The notes: generated by a model from the letters alone, not told the origin. 64,000 bases of DNA from Lactifluus volemus (GCA_022376515.1 WTXI01000071.1:62001-126000); one strand, 5' to 3'; shown: positions 33,501 to 44,196, numbered from the stretch's first letter. Translations and numbers: made by a program.

Positions 33501-34975
33501 GACCGCCTCATGTATTTGTCGGAGCTTGAGTGTACTGTACTTGAGGTCAAGGTCATCGAAGGTCTCGGTACTACAATCGACGTGGTCCTATCAAATGGCG
33601 TCTTACACGAAGGCGACAAGATTGTAGTGTGTGGGCTCAATGGCCCAATAGTGACACAAGTTCGAGCCCTTCTCACACCCCAGCCGCTCCGGGAGCTGCG
33701 AATCAAGGTATGTATGTCCCATATGAATTCTGCATGGTTCTTACGATTCGCTGGAGTCGTCGTACGTTCATCACAAAGATGTCAGAGCCGCGCTCGGTGT
33801 CAAGGTAGTCGCGCCTGACCTCGAGAAAGCAATCGCGGGATCGCGTCTCCTCGTGGTCGGACCAGACGATGAGGAGGATGATCTACGCGACGAAGTCATG
33901 TCCGACCTGACGTCGTTGCTCAATTCGATAGACAAGTCGGGCCGCGGTGTGTGTGTACAAGCGAGTACGCTTGGTTCTCTCGAAGCCCTGCTCGACTTCT
34001 TGAAAGCTAGCAAGATCCCGGTATCGGGAATCAACATTGGCCCTGTACACAAGAAGGACATAATGCGAGCCGCTACGATGTTGGAAAAGGCCCGCGAGCT
34101 TGCTTGTATTCTCTGTTTCGATGTTCCAGTGGACAAGGACGCGGACCGGCTTGCAGAAGAGATGGGAATTCGGCTCTTCAAAGGTAACATACGTTCTTAT
34201 TTCTGCCTTCTCACCGTACCTTCTGACTCGACCCCCTGTAGCGGATATCATCTACCACTTGTTCGACTCGTTTACGGCATACAACGCCGAGATCGTCGAG
34301 GCGAAGCGCCGTGATGCAGCTCCCATGGCCGTTTGGCCATGCCGTCTGAAGACCATCGCGTGCTTTTGCAAGCGGGATCCGATCATTCTTGGTGTTGACA
34401 TCCTTGATGGAAATCTGCGTGTGGGTACTCCACTGTGCGTGGTGAAGAATGACCCCGCGACCGGGGCGAAGGAAATTATCGAGCTTGGCAAGATGTATAA
34501 ATGTGATCTTTCTTGTCTATACAATGGTGGAACTGACGTTGTGTCTCGCAGCACGTCTTTAGAAATCAATCACAAATCTATGGAAGTAGGTGTAATAACG
34601 ATTCTCTAGCAAAGGAACGGTTCTGATGAGGCTACTGCTCAGCTTGTAAAGAAGACCCAGGCTGGCGGTGGGGTCGCCGTCAAGATTGAGCACGCGGTGT
34701 ACCAGTCAGCGAAAATGTTTGGGCGACATTTCGACGAAAAGGACGAGGTCTACAGTCGGATATCGCGTCAGAGCATAGACGTTCTCAAGGTCTGCCCGAC
34801 TTCTCATGGACGAGTTTGCTGTTTCTTTGACACATCCATAGAGCTCTTTCAAGGCCGACGTTTCGACCGAAGAATGGCTGTTGATCAAAGCCTTGAAAAG
34901 CGTAAGACTGTTCGCTGCTTTTAATGGCTAGGTGCTTGCTGACCACTGGTTGTAGCGTCTCGACATCCCTTAAAC
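30536..34975 (+). CDS. FUN12: Translation initiation factor eIF5B (ribosome-dependent GTPase)
   Basis: GTPase that drives 60S-40S subunit joining in cytoplasmic translation initiation. The start at 30536 gives [19 protein letters not shown]. The first third is a highly charged Lys/Glu-rich region with a long predicted helix ([20 protein letters not shown], near 31700-31800) and acidic Ser-rich segments (to about 32530). The G domain begins [20 protein letters not shown] (G1, about 32640-32700). G2 is [21 protein letters not shown]3 [20 protein letters not shown] and G4 NKID, split by an intron near 33180-33230. Domain II ([20 protein letters not shown]), domain III ([20 protein letters not shown]) and domain IV ([20 protein letters not shown]) follow. 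The C-terminal part ends KSRLDIP-stop at 34973-34975. About ten introns. All GTPase motifs are intact. Confidence 0.96.
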
Positions 34976-36043
34976 GCTAGCCCATGCTACGGTGTACCCA
35001 TCATTCACTACATCTCACTTGCTATGAATGTCATGTCATCGACTTGCGGAATGTTGTAGCACTAAAACACAAGCAATGAATCCGTCATGATGTATGTTTA
35101 CAGTACCAATCAAATGCATTCATGGCACATGTAGCTACTATTGAACCCTCCAATGGACACGCTTACTTCATAATACTTACACACGCATGTCATAGCTACA
35201 TTACTCTCTGCACAATGACCGCATTGCTGAACAGCGAAGACTCGAACCAAGAGCGTTTCCAAGTCGTCGTTACACACTACCTTGGGTTTCTTGGCCGGTC
35301 CACTCTAATTCCCCGTCTCTGCTCCAAAAAGGGCGCGAGAAGTTTGCGTCTCCCGTGCGTCACGCTGACCAAACCATGCAAAATATTGATTTGACTCGGA
35401 CCTCGCAGCTGGATCATTCGTCCTAGTCAGGAGGGTCTTCCTTGTGGCGGCAACACATGCTAAAATCCGGGTCCCTCTGAGGATAACGGTCCATAGCGGC
35501 TTGCTACGATGCAGAGAATGGCATGATACTGACTTGTCGAACATGACTCAAAGATTGGTCGCGCGGCTGGTACATGTGGCGTGCGAGAACGTCTATGGTC
35601 GGCAATATACCGGTGATATACACTGGCACTGCGTAGAAGCTATGTGAGAAGCGAGAAGCATCATGATAAACGCACCCGCGGCCGTCATCACGAACTGTGG
35701 CTGCAATATGAAGTTCAACTGCAAGTGATGGAAGAAATATGTTCTCGTCAATGAGAACGTTTGGCTTCATGTTGCTCTAGGGATTAACTGAGTTATTCGT
35801 GAATGTCATCGGTCACCGAGTGACGACATGGAGGACTGCCATTTCTACCTACTTCCACTGCAGAGGCGTGGCGACAAAACCGATGGAAGGGAGCATTGGG
35901 GGACCAAATCTTCTCATATGCTCTCAAGAGTGTGCGACAAAAAAAGACAGACAGACGAACAGAAATGAGAAAGAGATCAAAGAGGAGGCAAAACGCGAGG
36001 GGGTGAAACTGCAGTGCAAGCTTAAGGGAAAGTGAGAGAGACT

Positions 36044-36193
36044 GATGAGGAGCGAGGATGGAAATAATAAATCTATGTACAGTAAGGAACAGTCCAATGT
36101 GATAGGCAATGTCCTCTTCTATGCCGTTTGCCTATCACACTGGACTGTTCCTTAGTGTACATAGATTTGTTATTTCCATCCTCGCTCCTCATC
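36044..36193. repeat. 150-bp near-perfect inverted repeat (foldback)
   Basis: Left arm 36044-36109 and right arm 36128-36193 are reverse complements over 66 bp with about three mismatches; the loop is 18 nt. The arms begin GATGAGGAGCGAGGATGGAA. A transcript would form a long hairpin. It could be a foldback/MITE remnant or a small-RNA precursor; the sequence alone does not decide. Confidence 0.88.
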
Positions 36194-36194
36194 C

Positions 36195-36693
36195 GAGTCG
36201 GCCTGTTTTGTTCGGTTTTACGACCTGTGCCGAACGTTAAGATTTGATACCTAGCACAGCTCCACTGCCCGCCAAAATGTCATTCGAAAATCCAAATCCC
36301 TGCCCGGAAAACTATTGCGCTCGATACATCACAACTTACATGTCTTGGTTTGAATGATGACCGACTCGGACGGGCAGCACAATCAATGGGCCACTAAAAT
36401 ACCGCGCGTATGGTAACGCTTTCGTGTATTGCGAGACGTTGAGGTCGAGAGAGAAGTCGAGTGTCCCTGCGGCGCGTACGGTCTCACGACAGGTGCTATC
36501 GCGAATGATGTGGCGATCTATGTTCAGAAGTGGCGTAAACGGAGAAGGAAAACCCAAGAAATGAGCAGGAAAAAGAGGAGGGCCAACGTACAGTACATGC
36601 ATCACATTTCCCGTCAAGGTGTGATTGAGACGCAGCTTACAAAGTCGGTGCTCGCCGAGTGGCCTGTTTGTTCGCCTTTACTACCTGTGCCGG
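36195..36693. repeat. Imperfect direct repeat pair (about 37 bp)
   Basis: 36195-36232 and 36658-36693 share the pattern GGCCTGTTTTGTTCGGTTTT followed by ACCTGTGCCG, with a few substitutions and single-base gaps. The first copy directly abuts the foldback at 36044-36193. Confidence 0.65.
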
Positions 36694-37018
36694 CGATGAG
36701 ATTTTCCAGTGATAAAAAAGCACAACTGCGAACTCACGTTGGCACTTCCGATGGGAATTGAACGCCAGAGTCGTTGTAAGGAGAGGCGATGATCCGGTCG
36801 AGAGAGCGATCCCATTGGCAGAAGACGCCTGCGTCAAGCACAATGGTTTATGGTTTACCAAGCGACTGGCAGCTGTGGATGTTCAAGAGATATTATAGTG
36901 GACAGTTCAGCAAACAGCGGGCATCGAAGTTTGAAACTGTACGTGCGGAGGGTCCGAAGGGATTAAAGATTCGGTAGGTGGTAATTAAAAAGAAACAGGA
37001 GGTAAAGGTAGATCATGG

Positions 37019-37338
37019 AGAACACTTGAAGGAATTAGTGATGCGGCCAGCGAAAAGTTTGCTGACACTGATCCAACAAAACCTCAGGATATTCCATATT
37101 CGACGTGGCATGCAGGAGCATAACATTTTCGGGATATGATCCGCGAGAACGCAACGTACAGCTGACCATGCGTGAACAAAGGGATTGCGCAATTGATGAT
37201 GGTCCATTTTTGCGCAACGCAAGACAGACTCGAGACATGGTTGAGTGCACCGTGACGAAGCGCCGTTGCTTGTCGTTGAGCAACTAAGCGCAAGGAAGCA
37301 GCCGAGGTGCTGTTCAGCATACGATTGTTCTTCGTCAC
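37019..37338 (-). pseudogene. PIF1/Helitron-type helicase C-terminal remnant
   Basis: On minus, one frame reads LFTHGQLYVAFSRIISRK (about 37135-37190), the hallmark C-terminal helicase motif of PIF1 and Helitron helicases. It is followed in a shifted frame by ENVMLLHATSNMEYPEVLLD, similar to the family's terminal block. Upstream sequence where the INKAQGQ block should sit is not recognisable and frames switch, so this is a decayed fragment of about 320 bp. Eukaryotic Rep-Helitrons encode such helicases, and isolated C-terminal fragments are common relics. An independent PIF1 helicase fragment is the alternative. Confidence 0.6.
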
Positions 37339-37353
37339 GATGACCTATGCAAG

Positions 37354-38049
37354 TTGTTACAGTACGTGTTGTGGACGATCCTCACATTTCTCCCAGTCAA
37401 AGCAGGATACCGACTGCGCGCCCTCACCGTGACCCGGTCATCGCCGCTTTCAGAAGTCTGGCTCCGCGGCATCTCCGGGCTCCACGCGCCCTGCCTTTCC
37501 CAACCGCACGCCGCTACCGCTCTCAACCCACCCACTTCTCCCCCACCACCATCAAACACAAGACAAGCCGCCGGATCCTCTGCGCCACAGCGCGATGGTC
37601 CCGATTATGTACAGGCGGAGGGTGGTTATCTCATCCATTGGGTGCGCATCACTGTCGTGAACTTCTCCATCTGAGAGTGCTTCCTTTGTTGGTCGTGCCA
37701 GATGACAACTCGTGTATATTTTCCTCCGTTGCGTTGGTATTCGAGCAGGACATACGAAGGGCACCCGCAATCCGCTAGAGTGTGTCACAAACAATCTATC
37801 TCAGGCGAAAGTCATCTCTTTCAGTCGTAGCAGGGGTGCGAACGAAATTACTAATACTTTCCCCCAGTCCCACCCATATCATCATCTACCGGCTTCCTTG
37901 GTTCCGTCTCTGTCCTGTCGTTACTGAACATCCTCCAGGTCCGCGCGACAACTAACTTACATCCGCACGATCTCTTTCTCGAATTCCTGGGGAGGTGCGA
38001 TAGAGCTCACGATCCTCGCAGCGCACTACGGCACCGAAGTCGCCCCCGG
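37354..38049 (+). pseudogene. Degraded OTU1-type deubiquitinase
   Basis: Three blocks in order match OTU1/YOD1 architecture but not in one open frame. Block A (37354-37632): an N-terminal ubiquitin-like remnant (LPVKAGYRLRALTV), a Pro/Ser linker, and YVQAEGGYLIHW. Block B (37683-37778): the catalytic Cys loop VVPDDNSCIFSSVALVFEQD, with the D-N-S-C signature intact, then IRRAPAIR and a stop. Block C (37958-38049): YIRTISFSNSWGGAIELTIL then AAHYGTEV, the central helix of the OTU fold. About 180 bp between B and C lacks the expected coding, a short insertion with an in-frame TAA interrupts GPRDN/YIRT, and no catalytic His block follows. I read it as a dead copy. It abuts the helicase remnant. 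Confidence 0.72.
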
Positions 38050-39338
38050 CGGCAAAGTCGGCCACGTGTCAAACTCTGGATTCGCCCACTTCCGGCGACG
38101 TCGCGGAAAAATGGGCATTCATTCCCATGGCTACAGATGCGCAGGAACTTGGCTAGATCAGCTGAGCCGCCCCTTCTGGTCGACTGCAAGCGGAATGTCT
38201 GCTTGGAAATCTAATGTATCGCGTAATTCATTATCGATTTGTAGGAGAGGAGCGCCCTCTGATTTCTTATGACAAAATTTCTGATCCGACATCAGGCCTT
38301 GACATGTCGTAAAGGTACTGAAGGCTTGTCAAAGGGAAGACTTGGGCTTCTGTACTACACTGTCACGTGCGGAAGATTTTCCCAAGACCTAGTACATAGA
38401 GCGTGAATCTGAACTGCGGTACACTTTGACCTCGGAGGCCTTGTTCGCTGGCAGTACGGTGCCATAGGGCGCAATGGCAAACCGAATATCGGAGAATTGG
38501 CCTCCAGTGTGATTCTAGTGAAAGGGCAGTACGTACATTTCGGATCGAATTTTGCATAATTGAGCCCGATGATTACATCCCACAGGCGCTTCCTTAGATG
38601 AGTTCGGGTGACGGTGGCGCTGCACCCGTCCGCCGAGGGCCGATCACGGCGAGTAGTCAGGCTACTCTAATTCAAAATGTTTGGCGGCGCCGCTCCGCTG
38701 TCGTGAAATAATGAAAATCTGTACTCATCTTAGGGGTCTGGTGCGTGATTATTAGTCCGAACGGTGCTCACAGAATCGTTCATCAAACTCTAGAAAGGAG
38801 TCTGAAAACCCACGAACCATGTGGGCTATTACTATATTTCATGTGATAAGGGAGAGATACGCGTATTCATATTTGTGAAGAGGAAGGTCCTGGAAAGGAG
38901 GACCGCGGGACGTATAGAGGGGACGACCATGTTTTGAATAAGCTCCTCGAGAAGCCCTGGCTGAGGGTGTGTGGCCAGTGACTACGGTGCCAACCCCGCC
39001 AAAGGTCCCAACTCCAGTCCTCCACTGGCAATACTATGGAGTCGGACATTTAACCCTCCATCCTCAATCGTTTCTGATTTCAATTCCCCTTCCTGTTCTT
39101 CACCATGTGAAGAGTATCTGAGGAGATAGTCGACCCTTGATGAGGCTTAATCCAATTACCAAGTGACAGAAAATTTCTCCATCCAGGGCTGGCTCTTTTG
39201 TAAATGAATCCTATTCAATGTGGCGTCCTCCACTGGCAAACAAGGACAAGTTTGGTTTGGACTGCAGCGTATAAATCAGGCCCGAAGTTCATCGAGAGTC
39301 CCCGCCGCCTTTCAGTGGTTCCTTTCAGTTACTCACAG
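38050..39338. other. Intergenic, no gene seen
   Basis: This separates the OTU1 relic from the unknown small gene. A plus-strand open frame runs on from the relic to 38272 but loses OTU similarity. Nothing else is recognisable apart from the TATA box at 39270. Confidence 0.5.
39270..39275 (+). promoter_or_regulatory. TATA box candidate
   Basis: TATAAA lies 64 bp upstream of the chosen start codon at 39339, followed by a pyrimidine-rich leader. The spacing suits a fungal core promoter and supports the shorter start over the upstream in-frame ATG at 39204. Confidence 0.55.
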
Positions 39339-40084
39339 ATGCCTCAGCCAGCACCTAGTACTCCAACGCAATCCTTCAGTCAGGATCGTTTTGCGGGGGG
39401 GTCTTTCGGCCCATCTCCTGCCAGAGCTGTGAGGCTCTCCACTTCATCATCGTCGTTGATACCTGGATACTCACTGTAAGCTTGTGAAGCCTAACGCCAC
39501 CCCTCCTAGCTTTACCCAACACACGGTGCCGCTCCATAATCCCCAATATCCTACTGTATGTATCGGAGACTCCTCCAATATTTTTAGTCGAAAGCTCAAG
39601 ACAGCTACCATAGGGCTCTTTTAGGGACCTACCCCTACCCCCAGCACCAGCTGGAGTTGGATACTACAACTTGAATGACGCACATGCGGCGGGCTCTGCC
39701 TTGGGTCATGGCCTCAACTATACTATGACTGATCTTTCGGGACCCGATTTTCTTCCACTTAACCGTGGCCAATACACGATGGTCAGTATCTTCTACATTA
39801 GTCTCGGGATAATTCTCTGCTCATTTTCCCACTTCATGAAGCCGACCATGCCTGGATACTTCGGACAAGGCGCGCCCAATGACGCTGGATACATGTCTGT
39901 AATCAATCAATTCCCGGGGCACCCCATAAACGTTGCACAACTCCTCCCTGGGGCGTACCGCAACGCAGCGCCGAACAACGACAGGGCTCCTCAAGTATGG
40001 CAGTTGTTTGATTGTTGGGTTCCGTATGCGGAGCAAGATGAGCTTCATCTTACCATAGTTTTTAAGCGAATTCCGTCCGCTTGA
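39339..40084 (+). CDS. Unknown small protein, 3-4 exons
   Basis: I do not recognise this protein. Model: exon 1 from 39339 (MPQPAPSTPTQSFSQDRFAG ... LIPGYS), intron GTAAGC...CCTAG, exon 2 (FTQHTVPLHNPQYPT), intron GTATGT...CATAG, exon 3 from about 39615 (GSFRDLPLPPAPAGVGYYNL, then SGPDFLPLNRGQYTM). A possible in-frame 60-nt intron (39781-39840) precedes the last segment (PTMPGYFGQGAPNDAGYMSV ... YAEQDELHLTIVFKRIPSA-stop). Phases agree throughout, which supports a real gene of about 190 residues. The N-terminus is Ser/Pro-rich and disordered; the C-terminus is Tyr/Gly/Pro-rich. No signal peptide is seen. If the 60 nt are retained they would add a hydrophobic stretch (FYISLGIILCSFSHF), so the protein could be soluble or membrane-associated. 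Confidence 0.55.
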
Positions 40085-40922
40085 ATCCTTTGTTGAGTTC
40101 CTTTGTTGTTATCGAATCCTTGTTCCGATTTTATCTTTGGATTGATTGTTCCCTCGGCTCACGTTCAAGTTCTGCCTGGGTTTACCGGTACATAAAAACA
40201 GCTTCTTCAACTAGGCTCGATTCAGTATGATAATTGGCTGGGTGGGGGAGTTACAGTGAAAATGACGGAAATAGGATACTATTTCTTTCATTTCCAGTTG
40301 GTTGCTTGACAGTGATCGTCCAGCTCGGGGGTAACGGTGTTAATGTGCGCCACGACAGGAATCAGACAGTGAGGGGGTGCGGAGCAGCCCCTGGTTTCCT
40401 CATTTTTTTCCATTCGTATATATTAACACTGGCACCGTGAGATGTCAACGGTTTCACATCCCTTCTTGGTACTTGTAATCACCCCGAAGCTGGCCGGTAA
40501 AACGATTACGGATGTGCTGCTGTGCAACTTGAAAACAGACAAACATACACACATGTGAATGTGTAGCCCCTAGTCGTCGCCGAGGCGTCCTGGGATCACG
40601 TATTCCACTAGGCGCGACATGAAATAAATAGCCGCCCATAGAAGACAAGAAAGGAACACGGCGACCGTCTGATACTGAGGAGGGGTCTTCCATTTCACTA
40701 CAGCTTCTGCAGTGAGCTTCACCCGACCGTCACGGAGATATCAGTCGCACGGGAAGATCACTAAGCGGAACGTTGCATTCGCGTACAGTGATTAACGCTT
40801 GATAGCTGGGGGTCAAGCAGTCGAGCTATCTCATACATGGCAATAAAGCAGGATCCGCGCTCTCTGTCTCTATAACCGGATGTCTAATTTTTTTTCGAGA
40901 ATTGTGACTTCCTTTGGCTCAT
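40085..40922. other. Intergenic left of the MITE, no gene seen
   Basis: No supported coding sequence. It holds the 3' flank of the unknown small gene and borders the transposable element. Confidence 0.5.
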
Positions 40923-40924
40923 TA

Positions 40925-41643
40925 GGGGTTTTCAAAGTTGACGAAAGGGTCGCTTTCCCGAGGTGATTTCGAAAGTGATTTCGATTCGGAGATGTACGTA
41001 AAAATAGAAAATCGAAACTGTCGAAAGTACTTTCCCAACTTTGATCAGCAAAAAGAAACTGCTTTCGCAGTGCGCGACTTCAAGCGCTCTTTGAATTTGG
41101 GTGAGCATGGGGAAGTGCAGCGGCTTGCTAGGAAACTCGCGAAGGCTCTGGGCGCGGTGATGGTTGCTTGAGGAGCTTGACAACTGAGCGCAACACCGCA
41201 GGTTCAGACGGCGGGTTTGTTGGGTGACAACGCGTTCGGTCACCGGTCACTTGGAACCCGTGAACGAGGGTGATTATGTCAGTTCTAGAGTGCGCGAGGA
41301 TAGACACATTTTGGAAGTTTGAAGAATAGAAAAACAAATAGAGATTGCAGTACTATGTAATGGTATATAATAACAAGCTTCATGATCACTCAACTATGTC
41401 CTCAGAGTGTATGAGTTTTGGGCCTTTGGCTTCAGGAACGAAGGGTTACGGAGGCACAAGACGAAAAGCCAAAGGCTGATTTTCAAAGCCCGCCCCAAAG
41501 CCCGCTGGGGTTGCCGAGTGTGCCGCACTCGAAAGCACAAAGTGATTTCGCATTACAAAATAATACGTAAGTACATCACTCGAGTCGAAATCACTTTCGA
41601 AATCACTTTGGGAAAGCGACGCTTTCGTCAACTTGAAAACCCC
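40925..41643. mobile_element. Non-autonomous TIR element (MITE), 719 bp, TA-flanked
   Basis: Terminal inverted repeats of about 80 bp: left (40925 on) GGGGTTTTCAAAGTTGACGA and right (ending 41643), whose complement starts GGGGTTTTCAAGTTGACGAA. Similarity continues through GTCGCTTTCCC and GTGATTTCGAAAGTGATTTC to about 41005 and 41565. Both ends are flanked by TA (40923-40924 and 41644-41645), the target duplication of Tc1/mariner-type elements. The interior has no transposase; the small open frames within it are mostly TIR-derived. It must have been mobilised in trans. TIRs remain similar, with a few mismatches and one indel, so it is not ancient. Confidence 0.85.
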
Positions 41644-41645
41644 TA

Positions 41646-42408
41646 TTGTCAAGGCCGGAAAAATCTAACTCGCATCGAAAACGTCCTCATGAGCCCATAA
41701 TCTCACAGGGGCACGTGGAGTATCACGTGGATGGCGTCGCAAGACGCAGTGTCGCTCTCACACCCAGGATAGACAGCGTGACCTGAGTATAAACGCCACC
41801 TATGCAGCCACAAGTTTATAGACAGGATCAGTGGGCTTACAACTCAGGGTTTCAATGCGATTTATCTTATCTTGATGAGCTTCCTTCACTATTGATAGAT
41901 AGTACCCGAGTGCTTATTGCAGCTTGGTGTAGCCTGCCCTCCTGCCTCCTGGTTCTGCCCAACAACACGGTATTGCCCTAGTATGACCCACTGGCACCAC
42001 CTCATACCGGATGCGTCACAAACCAACGCCGCGTATATGGCCTAAATTCGTTACAACAGGGCAGCCTCGGCGCGGCTGGGAGCTGGACGAGGCGAGAACG
42101 CTTATGGAGCAAGTTTAGGCTTTGGTAGTAGGGAATGGTTCCAACTAGGCTATCATGATGGTTGGTCGACTGAGTACCTGAACGACTCGGAAGTGTGCGC
42201 AGCAGGGGAACATAGACAGATTACTGCGAGCAGTAGGTATCGTTCCGTAGTACAGTACCTAAAACATTTGTACCGTGGGGAGCTTTGATTTGTAATTCGA
42301 TGACAAGATTTGTCTCAAGGGGACTACTGTAACTTCAATTACGGGTACTCGACCCTGCTATTCGTACATGCTATGCGTGGCCTAGTGCCAGGCCAGGTGA
42401 GCTAAAAC
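41646..42408. other. Intergenic, no gene seen
   Basis: Lies between the MITE and the stop of the uncharacterised minus-strand gene. Contains TACAGTA/TACTGTA words at 42251 and 42325 and no supported gene. Confidence 0.5.
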
Positions 42409-43300
42409 TCAAACCAACCAAATATTGTTGAGCTGAAGGATGGGCATCCAACTACCTGCAGAAACGTGGATGGCACCTATAATTCTAATCATGGCAGTGT
42501 TGACACCATACGGCCCGAACTTCCAACGCTCAGCAAATGGTTCGCGATTCTGATCTGGCACGGCACTCTAATCAGGCACGGCCTCATGCTGAGCGCTGAG
42601 TGAGCACAATGGCATTGTGTGTATTACGCACCCGAATGAAAGATTCCACGGATCGGCCGATATGATACGCGAATTTTGCCAGGGTGATTGGATTATGGGC
42701 TGGGGTCTCATCTCGGATTTGGACTTGTCGTTTGAAATTGTGATATCCCGGCCACTAAAGGATGCAAGACAGGTATACCGTCAAGAACAGTTTTCTACAG
42801 AACAGCACTATGTTACATACGTTGATGCGTATGAACGTGGTTGTTTTCCCCCCAAGATGGGCAACCGTCCGTGCGTCACGAAGGTTATGGCAACGACCAC
42901 GGGCAGCATCATCCAGAGAGAGCCCAAAATAGCCATCCTCTTGGATAAAGAAAACGGGCATCTGCAGCTCTGCATTGGTAACATACTGCCTAAAGTCATT
43001 TCCATGCTGGGGAGACCAGAGGTGCTGAGGCACAACCGTACCTGGCTGCATAACGCTATGGTCAAGCAACCAATACGATCTGCCACAACTATCCTCCAAT
43101 GGCAGCGGAGGATCTCGAGTCGCGACGTCTCGAACGACGAAGGACACACCACCCGAAAGACATATAGCCTGACACAACTGTGTCAAGCCTGAAGAATTCG
43201 TCTTGAGCAGGTCGAAAAAATAGCGTTCGGCCTTGCTGGGGCTGAAAGAGTGGGAAATGTATCCGTCGACAAGGAGAGTGGAGAATGAGGAAGTGATCAT
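42409..43300 (-). CDS. Uncharacterised Agaricomycete-type protein with WPGY motif
   Basis: No function is known to me. The layout matches a large family of hypothetical proteins I associate with mushroom-forming fungi. Exon 1 (43300 to about 42816) contains FRQYVTNAELQMPVFFIQED, GLSLDDAARGRCHNLRDA and LGGKTTTFIRIN, ending at a GTATGT donor. Exon 2 (about 42757-42635) reads WPGYHNFKRQVQIRDETPAH, then NPITLAKFAYHIGRSVESFI. A 64-nt intron (GTGCGT...GATTAG) leads to exon 3: SAVPDQNREPFAERWKFGPY, then MIRIIGAIHVSAGSWMPILQ and LNNIWLV-stop at 42409-42411. Phases agree. Exons 2 and 3 are too short to stand out as open frames, so a single-exon prediction would miss the conserved WPGY and SAGSWMPILQL blocks. 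No signal peptide. The N-terminal 60 residues are uncertain and may contain another intron. Confidence 0.7.
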
Positions 43301-43544
43301 GAGTTATCCTAGCAGACCTGGTTGTAGCAGAGTGGGAATATGCAGATAGTCAAGACTGGGACACCATCCGGAAGCAGTAGCATTTATCTGGGTCAAGTTT
43401 GCGGCTCCAGGCTCGCGGCACTTGTAATTTCGCATTTGGAGTACTGGCAACAAACCATAGGCACTCATACACTTATGTGTTTTTATACCTGTGCGGTCGT
43501 GCCAAATATTACCAAATATAGTCCTCGACAACTCCACCCAACAT

Positions 43545-44196
43545 ATGCCGTCGCTTGCCCGCTACATTCGCGGTATTCGCGCCGTTGGGATCAAAGAATG
43601 GTGGCATCAGTTGCAATATATAGGTGATGTGAAGGCCGGCACATTAGTGGGCTCTGATCAGTATGTCCTCCATTTCCTCGTAGGGCGTTTATCTGACATG
43701 ACCGCATAGGTTCGGAAATCGTTACTTTGAGAATCTCAACGCAGAACAAGAAGTGCCTGGTACAGCTCTCCGTCCTTTTCCTTTATCCATATTCGTGATT
43801 TCGTTGACCAGTCTACAGGCCGTCATCGTTGGGTCGACTTTGCCCAGGTTGGTCTCTCTCACAGCAACAATCCACGTCGTCAAGCACTGAAAACGAAATC
43901 TTTATTCTCGTAGCATGAATACCACGCCTCGCAAGTGCCCCCAGAATGGCACGCGTGGCTTTCCCACATTCGAAAGGAACCCCCGTCTCAGGACGCGATC
44001 GTGCAAAATCTGACGCCCTCGTGGAAGGCGGTGCGTCGCCTTTCTTTAGATTTACTACCCAGCTCATACGTGCCCGCAGCCATGGGTTGAGAACCTAACT
44101 GGTACCCGTGGTGCATACCGCAGCTACAATACCACCAAGGCCAAGATTGAAGCATGGCAACCCAAAGTGGCCCCACGCGGTGCACCCCTCAAATAG
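43545..44196 (+). CDS. NDUFA12: NADH dehydrogenase (complex I) subunit NDUFA12/B17.2
   Basis: Accessory subunit of mitochondrial complex I, at the matrix-arm/membrane-arm junction. Five exons: MPSLARYIRGIRAVGIKEWW ... LVGSDQ (43545-43660); FGNRYFENLNAEQEVPG (from 43710); RHRWVDFAQ; HEYHASQVPPEWHAWLSHIR; then, after a 49-nt intron (GTGCGT...CCGCAG), PWVENLTGTRGAYRSYNTTK and a Lys/Pro-rich end RGAPLK-stop (44194-44196). The conserved G-N-R-Y-F-E, R-W-V-(D/E), and H-E-Y..S..P.EWHAWL signatures are all present. About 140 residues, normal for the family. Phases agree at every junction. Its stop lies 47 bp from the stop of the convergent L2HGDH gene. Confidence 0.94.

Larger units (their letters stand above)
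34976..37018. other. Intergenic with foldback and short direct repeat
   Basis: No gene chain was found. It contains the 150-bp foldback at 36044-36193 and, immediately after it, a 38-bp segment (36195-36232) repeated imperfectly in direct orientation at 36658-36693. The many small open frames have no protein-like continuity. Confidence 0.55.

Noticed and set aside
35720..35770. Minus-strand NVLIDENI resembling a protein kinase catalytic-loop segment
   Set aside because: No HRD/HGD before it, no DFG after it in any frame, and no other kinase motif nearby; likely chance.
39204..39338. Upstream in-frame ATG for the unknown small gene
   Set aside because: A TATA box at 39270 lies between it and the next ATG, so 39339 is the likelier start.
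42617..43192. 191-codon plus-strand open frame
   Set aside because: It is the antisense shadow of the minus-strand WPGY-family gene, which has spliced, family-consistent coding.
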